Below, one piece after another: positions 1 to 10,314 of a stretch of 64,000 nt of DNA; positions within the stretch are counted from its first letter, which is position 1, and every line of letters starts with the position of its first letter. The stretch lies in the NCBI GenBank assembly GCA_965204905.1, contig OZ242042.1, positions 62,001 to 126,000 of the forward strand. The letters run 5' to 3'. The position numbers were made by a program, and so were the translations under genes. Source of the stretch: Bin87 sp965204905 (GTDB taxonomy: Bacteria; Chloroflexota; Dehalococcoidia; Lucifugimonadales; UBA3495). The notes under the pieces are model-generated. The model was not told the origin of the DNA and ran no database searches. It saw only the letters and a list, made by a program, of their open reading frames with translations.

Positions 1-641
1 ACGCCAACGAGTTCACCGCCCTGCTGGTCGATTGCCTCAAGATGAAGGGTATCGTCACGGGGCCGGATTTCGCCCTCGGCCGGAACCGCAGCGGCAACCT
101 GGAATACCTGCACCGACGCGGCGCGTCCCTGGGCTTCTGGGTGGAAACCGTGCCCCCGCTGGAACTCGAAGGCGAGGCCGTCCGCAGCCGGCGCGTGCGC
201 AACTCCCTGGCCGATGGCAACGTGGACGGAGCGGAATATCTCCTCGGCCGCCCCTACGCCACCGACGGCGTGGTGGTGCACGGCGCGAAGATGGGCCGGC
301 AGCTCGGTTTCCCCACCGCCAACATCATTCCCACCCAGAACTTTGTCATCCCGGCCGACGGCGTGTACGCCACCTACGCCACCGTCAACGGCGTGCGCCA
401 CCTGGCCGCCACCAGCATCGGCGTGCGCCCCACCTTCGGCCTCAGCCAGCGCCTCATCGAAGCCCACCTGCTGGACTTCTCGGATGACATCTACGACGAG
501 AATCTGCGGCTGGAGTTCGTGTCCCGGCTGCGCGGCCAGGAGACCTTCGACGGCATTGATGCCCTCATCACCCAGATGAACCGGGACGTGGACAACGCCC
601 GCAGGATACTTGAAGAACACGACCGGCTGGACAACGCGTAA
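1..641 (+). CDS. ribF: Bifunctional riboflavin kinase / FAD synthetase, 5' partial
   Basis: Makes FMN from riboflavin and then FAD from FMN in the cytoplasm. The open frame enters from outside the window (it is already open at base 3), so roughly the first 95 residues, including the nucleotidyltransferase HxGH motif, are missing. What remains starts in the FAD synthetase domain (GPDFALGRNRSGN) and continues into the C-terminal riboflavin kinase domain, with GRPYATDGVVVHG, the flavin/nucleotide-binding GFPTANI and GVRPTFG, and the usual ending in which a conserved Glu follows DENLRLEF. It is followed after 29 nt by tyrS on the same strand, so the two are probably co-transcribed. ATG codons inside the visible part are internal methionines, not starts. 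Confidence 0.93.
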   Translation, partial: ANEFTALLVDCLKMKGIVTGPDFALGRNRSGNLEYLHRRGASLGFWVETVPPLELEGEAVRSRRVRNSLADGNVDGAEYLLGRPYATDGVVVHGAKMGRQLGFPTANIIPTQNFVIPADGVYATYATVNGVRHLAATSIGVRPTFGLSQRLIEAHLLDFSDDIYDENLRLEFVSRLRGQETFDGIDALITQMNRDVDNARRILEEHDRLDNA

Positions 642-670
642 CCGGCCGGGACCACGGCGAGGTTAACAGC

Positions 671-1891
671 GTGACCAGTCGAGTAGAAATCCCCGATAAC
701 CTGTCCCCCATCACCCGGCGGGGCGTCAGCCGCATCATCTCCGAGGAGGAGTTCACGGCGATGCTCCGGCGCGGCCAGCCCCTGCGCCTCAAGATGGGCT
801 TCGACCCCAGCCGTCCCGACATCCACCTGGGCCACGTCGTCGGCCTGCGCAAGCTGCGCCAGCTCCAGGACCTCGGCCACCAGGTCATCCTCATCGTCGG
901 CGACTGGACCGCCCAGATCGGCGATCCCTCGGGCCGTTCGGCCACCCGCACTATGCTGACCCACGCCGAGGTGCTGGAAAACGCCGAGTCCTACATGCGC
1001 CAGTTCTTCAAGGTGGTGGACCGCGACCGCACCCAGGTGGAATGGCAGAGCCAGTGGTTCGGCGAGTTCACCCTGGCCAACGTCATCGAGCTGACCAGCC
1101 GCTTCACCATCAACCAGTTTCTGCACCGCGAGGACTTCGCCAACCGCTACTCCCAGAACCAGCCCATCGCCATCACCGAAATGCTGTACCCGCTGATGCA
1201 GGCTTACGACTCGGTGGTCATCGAGTCCGACGTCGAGTTCGGCGGCACCGACCAGATGTTTAACCTGCTGGTGGGCCGCGAGCTCCAGGGCATGATGGGC
1301 CAGACGCCCCAGCAGTGCTTCATGATGCCCATCCTGGTGGGCACCGACGGCGTCCAGAAGATGAGCAAGAGCCTGGGCAACTACGTCGCGCTGGAGGAGC
1401 CGCCGGCAGAGATGTACGGCAAGCTCATGTCCCTGCCCGACAACCTTATCACGTCCTACTACGAATACCTGACCGACGTGCCCGACGCCGACATCGCCGA
1501 AATGCAGCAGTCCATGGCCTCCGAATCCGCCAACCCCATGGACTTCAAGAAGGGCCTCGCCCGCTACATCACGGCAGTGTTCCACGACGCCGACGCCGCC
1601 AGTGCCGCCGAATCCCACTTCGAGCAGGTAGTCCAGCGCCGCGACCTCCCCGACGACATGCCCGAAGTCAGCCTGTCCGAAATCGCGGATCTGCCCATCA
1701 ACCGCCTCCTGGCCCAAACCGGCCTGGCGTCCAGCAACGCCGAAGCCCGCCGCCTCATCACCCAGGGCGCAGTCGAAATCATCCACCCCAACGGCGACCG
1801 AACAAGCGTAACGCCCGCCGACGCCCCAACCCTAACCGCCGGCACCGTAATCCGAGCCGGCCGCCGCCGCTTCGTCCGCCTGGTGGGGTAG
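671..1891 (+). CDS. tyrS: Tyrosyl-tRNA synthetase
   Basis: Charges tRNA-Tyr with tyrosine. The 406-residue protein has the normal length for a bacterial class I TyrRS. Visible landmarks are the HIGH-box HLGH at residues 52-55, the tyrosine-binding region around QAYDSVVIESDVEFGGTDQ, the KMSKS loop at 230-234 and a C-terminal S4 RNA-binding domain (about 345-406, with NRLLAQTGLASSNAEARRLI). The HLGH form and the S4 layout match the TyrZ-like (type 2) branch. The start is GTG; no strong Shine-Dalgarno is visible. Gene order ribF-tyrS suggests a housekeeping operon. Confidence 0.96.
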   Translation: MTSRVEIPDNLSPITRRGVSRIISEEEFTAMLRRGQPLRLKMGFDPSRPDIHLGHVVGLRKLRQLQDLGHQVILIVGDWTAQIGDPSGRSATRTMLTHAEVLENAESYMRQFFKVVDRDRTQVEWQSQWFGEFTLANVIELTSRFTINQFLHREDFANRYSQNQPIAITEMLYPLMQAYDSVVIESDVEFGGTDQMFNLLVGRELQGMMGQTPQQCFMMPILVGTDGVQKMSKSLGNYVALEEPPAEMYGKLMSLPDNLITSYYEYLTDVPDADIAEMQQSMASESANPMDFKKGLARYITAVFHDADAASAAESHFEQVVQRRDLPDDMPEVSLSEIADLPINRLLAQTGLASSNAEARRLITQGAVEIIHPNGDRTSVTPADAPTLTAGTVIRAGRRRFVRLVG

Positions 1892-1901
1892 GATACCCGA
1901 C

Positions 1902-2714
1902 ATGGAAATTTGTCCTGCCTTCATCGATGAAACAGGCATCCTTTCCGGGTTGCGCCGTGAGCAGCCCGTCTATGGCATCGGCGTACTGGTCATACCAGAT
2001 ACCAGGGCTATCACCAATAGTCTTTACCGCCTGCACTTCAATTTCGGCTCGGACCGTATGGCCGAGCGCAAACGTATCCGCACACAAATCCAATCGCGCG
2101 CCGATAGGCCGACGCTACGTGAAATTGACCTGCTGATGCACTCCACCCGTCACCACGAGTATAAGTTCAGCGAAGTCTCGCGCTTCAACCTCCAGCAGTA
2201 CATCGACTTGCTGAACCTCTACTTCTCTTTTCGGGAGCCGCAATTCCACGCGCTGATAATGGACCGACTTAACCCAGGCTATAGCCTGTCGCGCTGGAAC
2301 AACGATACCTGGTTAGCATACGCAGACATGGCTAGAGAGTTGCTGAAACAGCGGCTTGACCGGGATGTGTTCGCCATCGTTGACTTACAGGACAAGCCGG
2401 ATCGGTCCTCAATATTCATTGAGGATGTGCTTTGCTCCGTGCCAACTGTAAAAGGCTGCTTGCGTGCTACCTCCGATATGGCTGTCTATTTGCAGATTGT
2501 GGACGTGCTGCTGGGCTGCGTACAGTTCGATTGGAAGGACGCAAACGGCTATTACGGCACGGCGTCACAGCGCGCGAGAGAAAAGCGGGAATTGGTCGAC
2601 TTTGTGAAAAGTCAGCTGGGCTTGCCCTCGGGAGAGCGGATGCTGACCAAGGTAACCTCGTCCCAAAGGTGGGAAACACCGTCCTTATTCACGGTGCGTC
2701 TCGGGAGTTGGTAA
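1902..2714 (+). CDS. DUF3800 domain-containing protein
   Basis: A 270-residue protein matching the DUF3800 family, which is thought to have an RNase H-like fold; its biochemical role is unknown. The acidic motif FIDETG at residues 7-12 corresponds to the family's N-terminal D-E-S/T signature, and a second acidic cluster lies near IVDLQDKPDRSS, with a conserved late region around TSDMAVYLQIVDVLLG. The gene starts 10 nt after the tyrS stop. Its codon use is visibly more AT-rich than tyrS or the mutase downstream, which is typical of a horizontally moved accessory gene. Related DUF3800 genes are often found in defence or mobile regions, but nothing here proves such a role. Confidence 0.75.
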   Translation: MEICPAFIDETGILSGLRREQPVYGIGVLVIPDTRAITNSLYRLHFNFGSDRMAERKRIRTQIQSRADRPTLREIDLLMHSTRHHEYKFSEVSRFNLQQYIDLLNLYFSFREPQFHALIMDRLNPGYSLSRWNNDTWLAYADMARELLKQRLDRDVFAIVDLQDKPDRSSIFIEDVLCSVPTVKGCLRATSDMAVYLQIVDVLLGCVQFDWKDANGYYGTASQRAREKRELVDFVKSQLGLPSGERMLTKVTSSQRWETPSLFTVRLGSW

Positions 2715-2809
2715 GCGCCACAACAGGACAGCTTTAAAAGCAGGGGCGCGGCTATGTCCGGCGCCTGTCCCTTGGGCGGGACGGCGTGCTCCGACCACTC
2801 CGCGCTTAC

Positions 2810-2818
2810 TGCTAGAAT
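2810..2818 (+). promoter_or_regulatory. Extended -10 promoter element upstream of the acyl-CoA mutase
   Basis: TGCTAGAAT lies 79 nt before the mutase ATG in a 183-nt gap (2715-2897) that otherwise holds no gene. It matches the TGCTATAAT-type element found before several other genes in this window. No good -35 box is visible, as is common with extended -10 promoters. Confidence 0.4.
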
Positions 2819-2897
2819 ATACACACTGCGGCGATTCGCGTCAAGCCGGCGTGGGCGCTTCAACTATATTTGACAACCCAGCGACAGGAGCCTCTCA

Positions 2898-4580
<1,683 letters not shown>

Positions 4581-4625
4581 CCGTTGTACTTGGAGCACGA
4601 AACCCGGGTCAAACCGGAGGCCATT

Positions 4626-5204
4626 GTGGTTATCACCAAACCGAAAGGAAAGTACACTTACGCGGACTACTTCGCTACGCCGGAGGGCGAACGGTGGGAG
4701 TTGATTGACGGAGTGTTGTATCAAATGGCCGCTGCGCCGAATCTTAAACATCAGACTGCATCCGGCAACTTGTTCCTTCGGTTCAGCAACCATATCCGGC
4801 CGCGTCGGTTAGGTTTGGTTTACGCTGCGCCTTTGGCCGTAATCCTACCCGGCGAGTCTGCGGTTGAGCCAGACCTGTTGTTTATCAGCGCGGAGCGGAG
4901 GAATATCCTCACGGAGCGCGCTTGTGAAGGGTCGCCCGACCTGGTGGCAGAAATTTTATCGCCATCCAATCCGCGCCATGACCTGGAGCGAAAGCGAGAG
5001 CTGTATGCCCGGCATGGCATACCGGAATATTTGATCCTGGAGCCGCAAGAGGAAACCGTGTTGGCTTTAGCCGAACCGGTCGTCAGCGCCGGCCAAGGCG
5101 CCTACGAGTCAGAAAGACTGTACCGCCCTGGCGATACGTTCACTATCGCTGCTATTCCCGGACTGGAGATTGCGGTTGCGGATATTTTTGCCGAACCTTG
5201 GTAA
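4626..5204 (+). CDS. Uma2 family endonuclease (DUF820)
   Basis: A PD-(D/E)xK-fold protein of the Uma2 family; the natural substrate is unknown. Family features are YTYADYFATPEGERWELIDG near the N-terminus, AVEPDLLFIS and the nuclease core PDLVAEILSPSNPRHDL...K...Y...GIPEYLILEP. I chose the GTG at 4626 because GGAGG lies 7 nt upstream and because it gives 192 residues starting VVITKPKGKY, the same length and N-terminus as the paralogue at 7531-8109 (MVTRKPKGKY). An earlier TTG at 4584 is possible but has no ribosome-binding site and lies 3 nt after the mutase stop. Confidence 0.85.
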   Translation: MVITKPKGKYTYADYFATPEGERWELIDGVLYQMAAAPNLKHQTASGNLFLRFSNHIRPRRLGLVYAAPLAVILPGESAVEPDLLFISAERRNILTERACEGSPDLVAEILSPSNPRHDLERKRELYARHGIPEYLILEPQEETVLALAEPVVSAGQGAYESERLYRPGDTFTIAAIPGLEIAVADIFAEPW

Positions 5205-5238
5205 TCGACCGCACGTGTCCAGCCACTGGCTTGGCGCC

Positions 5239-5601
5239 TCATCCCCATGCCCGCAGGCGGATCTCTTCGCTGGTGTCCATATCCGCCTGCGCCTCCTCCG
5301 GCTGGTCGTTGAATAGGTACGATAGCGACCGGCGGGAGTAATAGTTGTCATCCTCGGGGTCCAGGCGGATCGCCTCCGTCAGGTCCGCAATCGACTGCGC
5401 GTAGTCGCCCACTTCGTACCAGGACACGCCCCGGTTGAACCAGGCGTCGGCGCAGGCCGCGTCCAACTCGATGGCTGCCGTGTAGTCGGCAATCGCCCGC
5501 TCGTACACCCCGTTGCGGCTGTAGCGGTTCCCCCGCTCAACGTACTCCTCAGCCGTAGTCGGCTCCGGCGGCTGAGTAAACTGGGGCCTTGATGTAGTCA
5601 T
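5239..5601 (-). CDS. Small tetratricopeptide repeat protein
   Basis: A 120-residue cytoplasmic protein made almost wholly of TPR helices: about three units from residue 16 to 110, for example AEEYVERGNRYSRNGVYERA, ADAWFNRGVSWYEVGDYAQS and DNYYSRRSLSYLFNDQPEEA. TPRs mediate protein-protein contacts; no partner is evident. The apparent start ATG lies inside a copy of the palindromic repeat at 5597-5625 and has no Shine-Dalgarno sequence, so either the repeat landed at the 5' end and supplied a start codon or the true start differs. It converges with the Uma2 gene to its left. Confidence 0.7.
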   Translation of the reverse strand: MTTSRPQFTQPPEPTTAEEYVERGNRYSRNGVYERAIADYTAAIELDAACADAWFNRGVSWYEVGDYAQSIADLTEAIRLDPEDDNYYSRRSLSYLFNDQPEEAQADMDTSEEIRLRAWG

Positions 5602-5625
5602 TGCGAGCGCAGCGTAGCAATCTCG
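5597..5625. repeat. Short palindromic repeat, TCATTGCGAG family
   Basis: Half-element reading TCATTGCGAG...GCAATCTCG. The same family recurs at 6484-6513, 22339-22475, 50438-50531 and 59934-59960. This copy carries the apparent ATG of the adjacent TPR gene. Confidence 0.75.
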
Positions 5626-5641
5626 TCAGCAAGTGCGGCCA

Positions 5642-6433
5642 TTACATCACCGACCGTACCAGCCCGCCGTCCACCAGCATGGTAGTGCCGGTGATGTAGC
5701 TGGAGCGTGAAGATGCCAGGAAAGCCACCAGGTACGCCAGCTCCCGAGGTTCGCCGATGCGCTTCAGCGCCGTCTGTTCCGCCCGTTGTGCCAGCGCGTC
5801 CTCAATGGGGATGCCCTGCGTGCGCGCCCGGTCCTCCACGTTTTCCATCATTCGCTCCGACATAATGCTGCCGGGGCAAACGTTGTTGATCAGGATGTTC
5901 TCGTGTCCGATGTCATCGGCCAGGTTCTTCATAAAACCTATGACGCCCATTCGCGTGGCCGCCGATAGCGCCAGGTTCGGGATCGGCGTGTACACGGTGC
6001 TGGCCAGGATGTTGATGATCCGACCGCCGCCCTGCGTGCGCAGGTGGGGCAGCGCCTCCCGGGTCATGCGGGCGAAGAAGAACAGCGAGCGGTTTGCAGA
6101 AACCTGCCACAGCTCTTCGGTAGAGTCCTGGGCGTAGGCCTGCGGCGGCCCACCCGAGTTGTTGACCATGATGTCCAGCTGACCGAAGTGGGACACCGTG
6201 CCCGCCACCAGTTCCCCGATGGTTTCTTCCTTGTCCAGGTCGCCGGCAAAGGTGTAAATCTCCGCTCCTGTCGCCGCGCGTATCTCGTCCGCCGCGCGCT
6301 CTAGGTCCGACACGGTGCGGGCGCACATCGCCACCCGGACGCCTTCCTCGGCCAGCACTTCCGAACACGCCCTGCCGAGTCCTTTGCTTGCGCCGCCCAC
6401 TATCGCCACTTTGCCATTCAGTTCCAGGTCCAT
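5642..6433 (-). CDS. Short-chain dehydrogenase/reductase with altered catalytic motif
   Basis: Rossmann-fold NAD(P) oxidoreductase of the SDR superfamily, 263 residues. The cofactor motif GGASKGLG, the NNSG motif (VNNSGGPP) and the ending GTTMLVDGGL are clear. The usual active-site YxxxK is not present: the region reads ILASTVYTPIPNLALSAATR, with Leu where Tyr is expected and Thr/Arg where Lys is expected. A subgroup of FabG-like SDRs shares this NLxLS pattern, so this may be a natural variant rather than a broken gene. Start chosen at 6433 (MDLELNGK) because GAGGAGG lies just upstream; the ATG at 6448 would lie almost on the predicted -10 box. Confidence 0.88.
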   Translation of the reverse strand: MDLELNGKVAIVGGASKGLGRACSEVLAEEGVRVAMCARTVSDLERAADEIRAATGAEIYTFAGDLDKEETIGELVAGTVSHFGQLDIMVNNSGGPPQAYAQDSTEELWQVSANRSLFFFARMTREALPHLRTQGGGRIINILASTVYTPIPNLALSAATRMGVIGFMKNLADDIGHENILINNVCPGSIMSERMMENVEDRARTQGIPIEDALAQRAEQTALKRIGEPRELAYLVAFLASSRSSYITGTTMLVDGGLVRSVM

Positions 6434-6460
6434 TGCCCGCCTCCTCAAATGCTGCCGAAG

Positions 6461-6469
6461 ATTATAGCA
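6461..6469 (-). promoter_or_regulatory. Extended -10 promoter element (TGCTATAAT) for the SDR gene
   Basis: The reverse strand reads TGCTATAAT 27 nt upstream of the chosen SDR start. It is a perfect match to the recurrent element of this window. Confidence 0.5.
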
Positions 6470-6483
6470 GCCTCGATCCCTCT

Positions 6484-6513
6484 TTCATTGCGAGCAAAGC
6501 GCAGCAATCCCGT
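6484..6513. repeat. Short palindromic repeat, TCATTGCGAG family
   Basis: TCATTGCGAGCAAAGCGCAG followed by CAATCCCG. It lies in the gap between the SDR and IMPase genes. When translated in frame with the IMPase it gives SLRAKRSNP, which is a repeat signature and not part of the enzyme. Confidence 0.8.
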
Positions 6514-6553
6514 TCCCGACCCAAACCATACATGGTGTACAATCCGAACCGTT

Positions 6554-7507
6554 ATGACCTTGCCAGCCACAGACCTCTGTACAATCGAGTCCGCCGCCGT
6601 GGAGTTTGCCCAAGGCGCCGGAGACCTCCTCGCCGGATATTTCGGCCGCGTCATCAGCGTCGAGTACAAGGACAAGGCGCAGCAGGACCCGGTAACCGCC
6701 GCCGACAAGGAAACCCAGGCATACCTCGAACGCCGCATAGCCGAAAGGTTCCCAACCCACGGTATTCTCGGCGAGGAGGACGACGCCAGCGCGGACGGAG
6801 ACAATACTGCCGCCGATTTCCTGTGGGTGCTCGATCCCCTGGACGGCACCACCAACTTCATGAACGGCCTGCCGGTGTACGCATCTTCAATCGGCGTGCT
6901 GCACCGGGGCATTCCGGTCGCTGGCGCCGTGTACATCCCGTGGCCCGCGAACTCTTTAACAGGAGATACTGGGAACGGCATCGTGGTTCACTGCCGCGCT
7001 GGCGGCGGAGCTTTCGCTAACGGTGAGCCGGTGTCCGTCTATCAGACCGACAAATTGCGCGGCGACCGGCTGGTTGGGCTGCCCGGTTCTTTCGGCGCGT
7101 CAACCCGCGTCGGCAAGGGACTCAAAGGCCAACCCCTAGGCCAACTCCGCGTAACCGGCAGCATCGCCTACGAGCTTGCCATGACTGCCATGGGCGTGTT
7201 GCAATTCGCCGTCATCGGCGCGCCCCGAATGTGGGACATGCTGGGCGGCGCGATTGCCGTCCAGGAGGCGGGAGGCACTGTGATGACGCGCCTGCCCGGC
7301 CGCAAACAGTGGCATCTCATGGAGTCTTTGGCGCCCACGTGGGACGACAAGCCGCCTACGATGGCCGAACTGCGAAAGTGGGTCGCACCGCTGGTCGCCG
7401 CCAACCCCACATTAGCGCCGCTGATCGCCAACAACTTGCATCCGCGCCGGCGCCCAATACGGCGGATGGTGCGCGGGGTCAAGAAGACGTTGGGCGTTGG
7501 GCGATAG
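6554..7507 (+). CDS. Inositol monophosphatase family protein
   Basis: Mg-dependent, Li-sensitive-type sugar phosphatase of the IMPase/FBPase/CysQ superfamily, 317 residues from the chosen start. The metal-binding motifs are GEEDD (about 70-74), WVLDPLDGTTNF (about 95-106) and the C-terminal PRMWDMLGGAIAVQEAGG. The exact substrate (inositol phosphate, a sugar phosphate or PAP) cannot be told from sequence. The ATG at 6554 is preferred over the in-frame ATG at 6449, because the extra 35 residues would translate the palindromic repeat at 6484-6513. The C-terminus carries a basic tail of about 40 residues (PRRRPIRRMVRGVKK). Confidence 0.88.
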   Translation: MTLPATDLCTIESAAVEFAQGAGDLLAGYFGRVISVEYKDKAQQDPVTAADKETQAYLERRIAERFPTHGILGEEDDASADGDNTAADFLWVLDPLDGTTNFMNGLPVYASSIGVLHRGIPVAGAVYIPWPANSLTGDTGNGIVVHCRAGGGAFANGEPVSVYQTDKLRGDRLVGLPGSFGASTRVGKGLKGQPLGQLRVTGSIAYELAMTAMGVLQFAVIGAPRMWDMLGGAIAVQEAGGTVMTRLPGRKQWHLMESLAPTWDDKPPTMAELRKWVAPLVAANPTLAPLIANNLHPRRRPIRRMVRGVKKTLGVGR

Positions 7508-7530
7508 CCGGATTGACGACGCCGTACCGG

Positions 7531-8109
7531 CTACCACGGTTCGGCGAAAATATCGGCCACGTCAATCGCCAGACCGGAGATGCGTTCGGTGGTGAGGGTA
7601 TCGCCGGCTTGGTACAGCGCCTCTGTGGTGTATTCTCCCACGCCATCGCTGGCGACCGGGTCAGTCAGGGCAAGCAAGGTCTCCCGGTCCGGGTCAACTA
7701 TCCAGTACTCGGGAATGCTGTGACGAGCGTACAGTTCGCGTTTGACCTCCAAGTCATGCCCTCGATTGGATGGCGAAAGGATTTCCACAACCAAATCCGG
7801 GGCTCCCTCGCATCCTCGGTCGGCAATGATATGCCGACGAGATGCGCTGATGTAAAGCAAATCCGGCTCAACCGCCGATTCTCCCGGCAAAAATACCGCA
7901 CAGGGAGCTCGATACAATAATCCCAATAACAGCGGCATGACGTGGCGGTCGATTAGCGCTCCCAACAACAGCGAAACGGTCTGATGCCTGATGTTGGGGG
8001 CTGCGGCCATGTGATAGAGCGCTCCGTCAATCAGTTCCCACCGCTCGCCCTCGGGTGTGGCAGCGTAATCGGCATGGGTGTACTTGCCTTTCGGCTTTCT
8101 GGTTACCAT
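7531..8109 (-). CDS. Uma2 family endonuclease (DUF820)
   Basis: Second Uma2 protein, 192 residues, a close paralogue of the one at 4626-5204: the N-terminus is MVTRKPKGKYTHADYAATPE and the PD-(D/E)xK core reads AVEPDLLYIS ... PDLVVEILSPSNRGHDL ... K...Y. It starts 3 nt after the threonine synthase stop, so it is the last gene of the NYN / threonine synthase / Uma2 unit. Its function is unknown; Uma2 genes are often present in many scattered copies in Chloroflexota and Cyanobacteria. Confidence 0.88.
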   Translation of the reverse strand: MVTRKPKGKYTHADYAATPEGERWELIDGALYHMAAAPNIRHQTVSLLLGALIDRHVMPLLLGLLYRAPCAVFLPGESAVEPDLLYISASRRHIIADRGCEGAPDLVVEILSPSNRGHDLEVKRELYARHSIPEYWIVDPDRETLLALTDPVASDGVGEYTTEALYQAGDTLTTERISGLAIDVADIFAEPW

Positions 8110-8112
8110 GCG

Positions 8113-9303
8113 CTAAGCTTCCTCCGGCCCCCGCAACAGGTCCAGGTACTTGTAGCCGGACCCGGTGTTCAGCAGCACCACCTCTTCGTCGGTGCGGATG
8201 CTGCCGTCGGCCAACAGCCGCTCCAGTCCTACCAGCGTGGCCGCTCCTTCGGGGCACGCGATGATGCCCTCTAAGGTCGCCAAGCGGTACATGGCCTCCA
8301 CCATCTCGTCGTCGCTCACGGCCAGCGCGCCGCCGCCTGTTTCCCGTATCGCTTGCAGGATCAGATAGTCTGCAAACGGCCCGGGCACCCGCAGCCCGTC
8401 CGCTTTAGTAGTGGCATTTTGCCACGGTTCCGCCGTATCGGTTCCGTCGTTAAACGCCTTCACTATCGGCTGACATCCCTCCGCCTGCACGGCGTAGAAC
8501 CGGGGGGGCTTTCCCTCGATCCAGCCCAATTCCAGCAGTTCTTGGAACCCTTTGTACATCCCGATAATGCCTGTGCCGCCGCCCGTGGGATACACGATGG
8601 CGTCCGGCATACGCCAGCCCAGTTGGTGGGCAATCTCTAGGCCCATCGTCTTTTTGCCTTCGGCCCGGCAGGGTTCTTTCAGCGTGGAGAGGTCGAACAG
8701 TCCTTGTTCCGCTGCGATGCCCACCGAAATGCGTCCGGCATCGCTGATCAACCCGTCCACCAGGTTCAACTCGGAACCCGCAACGATGGATTCCTTCTTG
8801 TTGGCATCCGGCGCGTCTTGGGGCATGAACACCTTGACCGGGGTTCCCGCCCTGGCGCCATACGCCGCCGCCGCGCCGGCGGCATTGCCCGCCGACGGCA
8901 TGGTGAACCCGGTTGCGCCCACTTCCACCGCCTTGGACACCGCCGCTGCGATGCCGCGGGCCTTGAATGTTCCGGTGGGGTTTAACCCTTCTTCTTTGAC
9001 CAGCAACCGCCGAATACCCACTTCCCTGGCCAGCGTCGTCGCGTCCAGCAGCGGGGTTCCGCCCTCGCCCAGGGTGATAACCGATCCAGGGTCGGACACC
9101 GGCAAAAGCTCGTTGTATCGCCACATATTGGCCGGCCGGTCATCGAAAACTTTCCGGTCCACCTCCCGCCGCAAACGCGCCAGGTCATACCGCACAAACA
9201 GCACTTTGCCGCAGCAATCGCTCACCGTCGCCAAACCGTCGTACTGAAACTCGTTGCCGCAGATGGTGCATTCCAAATGGTCTATGTAACTGAACTCGGC
9301 CAT
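8113..9303 (-). CDS. thrC: Threonine synthase (PLP-dependent)
   Basis: Converts O-phosphohomoserine to threonine. 396 residues. An N-terminal zinc-ribbon-like segment carries CTICGNEF and DCCGKV; the PLP Schiff-base lysine is in NPTGTFKARG (about residue 115), the phosphate-binding motif is SAGNAAGAAAAYGARAG, and the glycine-rich loop is YPTGGGTGIIG. Members of this long form include true ThrC and close relatives (for example cysteate synthase or threonine synthase-like proteins), and no other thr gene is nearby, so the substrate is not fully certain. The ATG is 2 nt after the NYN gene stop. Confidence 0.87.
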   Translation of the reverse strand: MAEFSYIDHLECTICGNEFQYDGLATVSDCCGKVLFVRYDLARLRREVDRKVFDDRPANMWRYNELLPVSDPGSVITLGEGGTPLLDATTLAREVGIRRLLVKEEGLNPTGTFKARGIAAAVSKAVEVGATGFTMPSAGNAAGAAAAYGARAGTPVKVFMPQDAPDANKKESIVAGSELNLVDGLISDAGRISVGIAAEQGLFDLSTLKEPCRAEGKKTMGLEIAHQLGWRMPDAIVYPTGGGTGIIGMYKGFQELLELGWIEGKPPRFYAVQAEGCQPIVKAFNDGTDTAEPWQNATTKADGLRVPGPFADYLILQAIRETGGGALAVSDDEMVEAMYRLATLEGIIACPEGAATLVGLERLLADGSIRTDEEVVLLNTGSGYKYLDLLRGPEEA

Positions 9304-9305
9304 GC

Positions 9306-10169
9306 CTACTCCGCTTGGTAATGTCCCCCGGTGGGTTCATTTGCCATCACCGGGTTGCTGATGCTCGGTCGGTTCAATCCCAGCACGTCCCGCACCAGTT
9401 CGTTGGTCCGCACCAGCCGGATCGCCGAAGTGGGAAACTGGGGGTTGTTGGGATTGTACACGTCATGCCGCTCAATGATTTCCTCGTAGATCCACTGGTC
9501 AACCAGCTTACGGCACTCGTACTCGTTCCAGGCCATTCCCCAATCCAGCATCCACTGGTTGCACAGCATATTGTAGCCCACGAAGTTCATGCGGCTTTCC
9601 AACCTGCCCATTTCCCGCACAAACACCTCAAGAATGTCCTGCGCGGCCGCTTCCTGCTGTTCCTGGACCGGTACGTCGCCGTGCTCCGCCAGTTGGATCC
9701 CAAGCTCCGCCTCCAACGGAAACAGCGGCGCCACTGCCAGCATATCGCGCGCCACCGACTGGCTGAACGCGCACAACACGATACGGCGACCCATGTCCTT
9801 GGCCCGGTCCACGAGGATCTGAAAGTCAGAATCGCCGGACGCCAGGATTATCACCCCGCAGTCATCGCGGTCGCGCAGCCAGTCATATACTTCCAATAGC
9901 ATCGCGGGATCGCTCCGGTCCTTGCCGGCCATTGTGCGGGGGGCCTGGTAGGGCTGGATGCCGGTTTCGCTGAAGGCCACGCCATCGTCAGGACGCAATC
10001 CCCAGTCTCCGAATGCTTTGCCGCCTTTTACCTCTCCAAATACTTCCCCCACGTTTCTCATAGCGTCGTACAGGGACCGTGGCGTTACGCTCCGTTGGTA
10101 AAGTTGCGCCCCTCTACGAATGTTTTCCCAATCTATCGCGAGTAATACTCCATTACCTGACCCATCCAA
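9306..10169 (-). CDS. NYN domain protein (LabA/DUF88-like)
   Basis: Predicted PIN-fold ribonuclease of the NYN group, 287 residues. The N-terminal acidic motif is LLAIDWENI (residues 9-17); the second acidic cluster is GKDRSDPAMLLEVYDWL and the third is ILASGDSDFQILV, the three sites that bind metal in this fold. The C-terminal 110 residues (from about 180) form a helical region, perhaps an OST-HTH/LOTUS-like nucleic-acid-binding module, which I cannot confirm by eye. First gene of a three-gene minus-strand unit. Confidence 0.8.
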   Translation of the reverse strand: MDGSGNGVLLAIDWENIRRGAQLYQRSVTPRSLYDAMRNVGEVFGEVKGGKAFGDWGLRPDDGVAFSETGIQPYQAPRTMAGKDRSDPAMLLEVYDWLRDRDDCGVIILASGDSDFQILVDRAKDMGRRIVLCAFSQSVARDMLAVAPLFPLEAELGIQLAEHGDVPVQEQQEAAAQDILEVFVREMGRLESRMNFVGYNMLCNQWMLDWGMAWNEYECRKLVDQWIYEEIIERHDVYNPNNPQFPTSAIRLVRTNELVRDVLGLNRPSISNPVMANEPTGGHYQAE

Positions 10170-10234
10170 CTCAATTCCCTCCAGTGGCGATTGTGGGCAA
10201 GAAGTCGTTTTGATCTACGCTGCCAATGACGCAT

Positions 10235-10243
10235 TATAGCCTA
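10235..10243 (-). promoter_or_regulatory. Extended -10-like element (GGCTATAAT) for the NYN operon
   Basis: Reverse strand GGCTATAAT 65 nt before the NYN start. With the plus-strand element at 10272-10280 it makes this 145-nt gap a divergent promoter region. Confidence 0.4.
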
Positions 10244-10271
10244 ATCGTGTAACTGAAACCGCGAATCCGCG

Positions 10272-10280
10272 TGCTATACT
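10272..10280 (+). promoter_or_regulatory. Extended -10 element (TGCTATACT) for enoyl-CoA hydratase
   Basis: TGCTATACT ends 34 nt before the chosen ATG at 10315. It belongs to the same motif class as the other promoters listed here. Confidence 0.45.
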
Positions 10281-10314
10281 CATTGTCCAAAATATGCGCT
10301 CAGGAAAGATTTCA

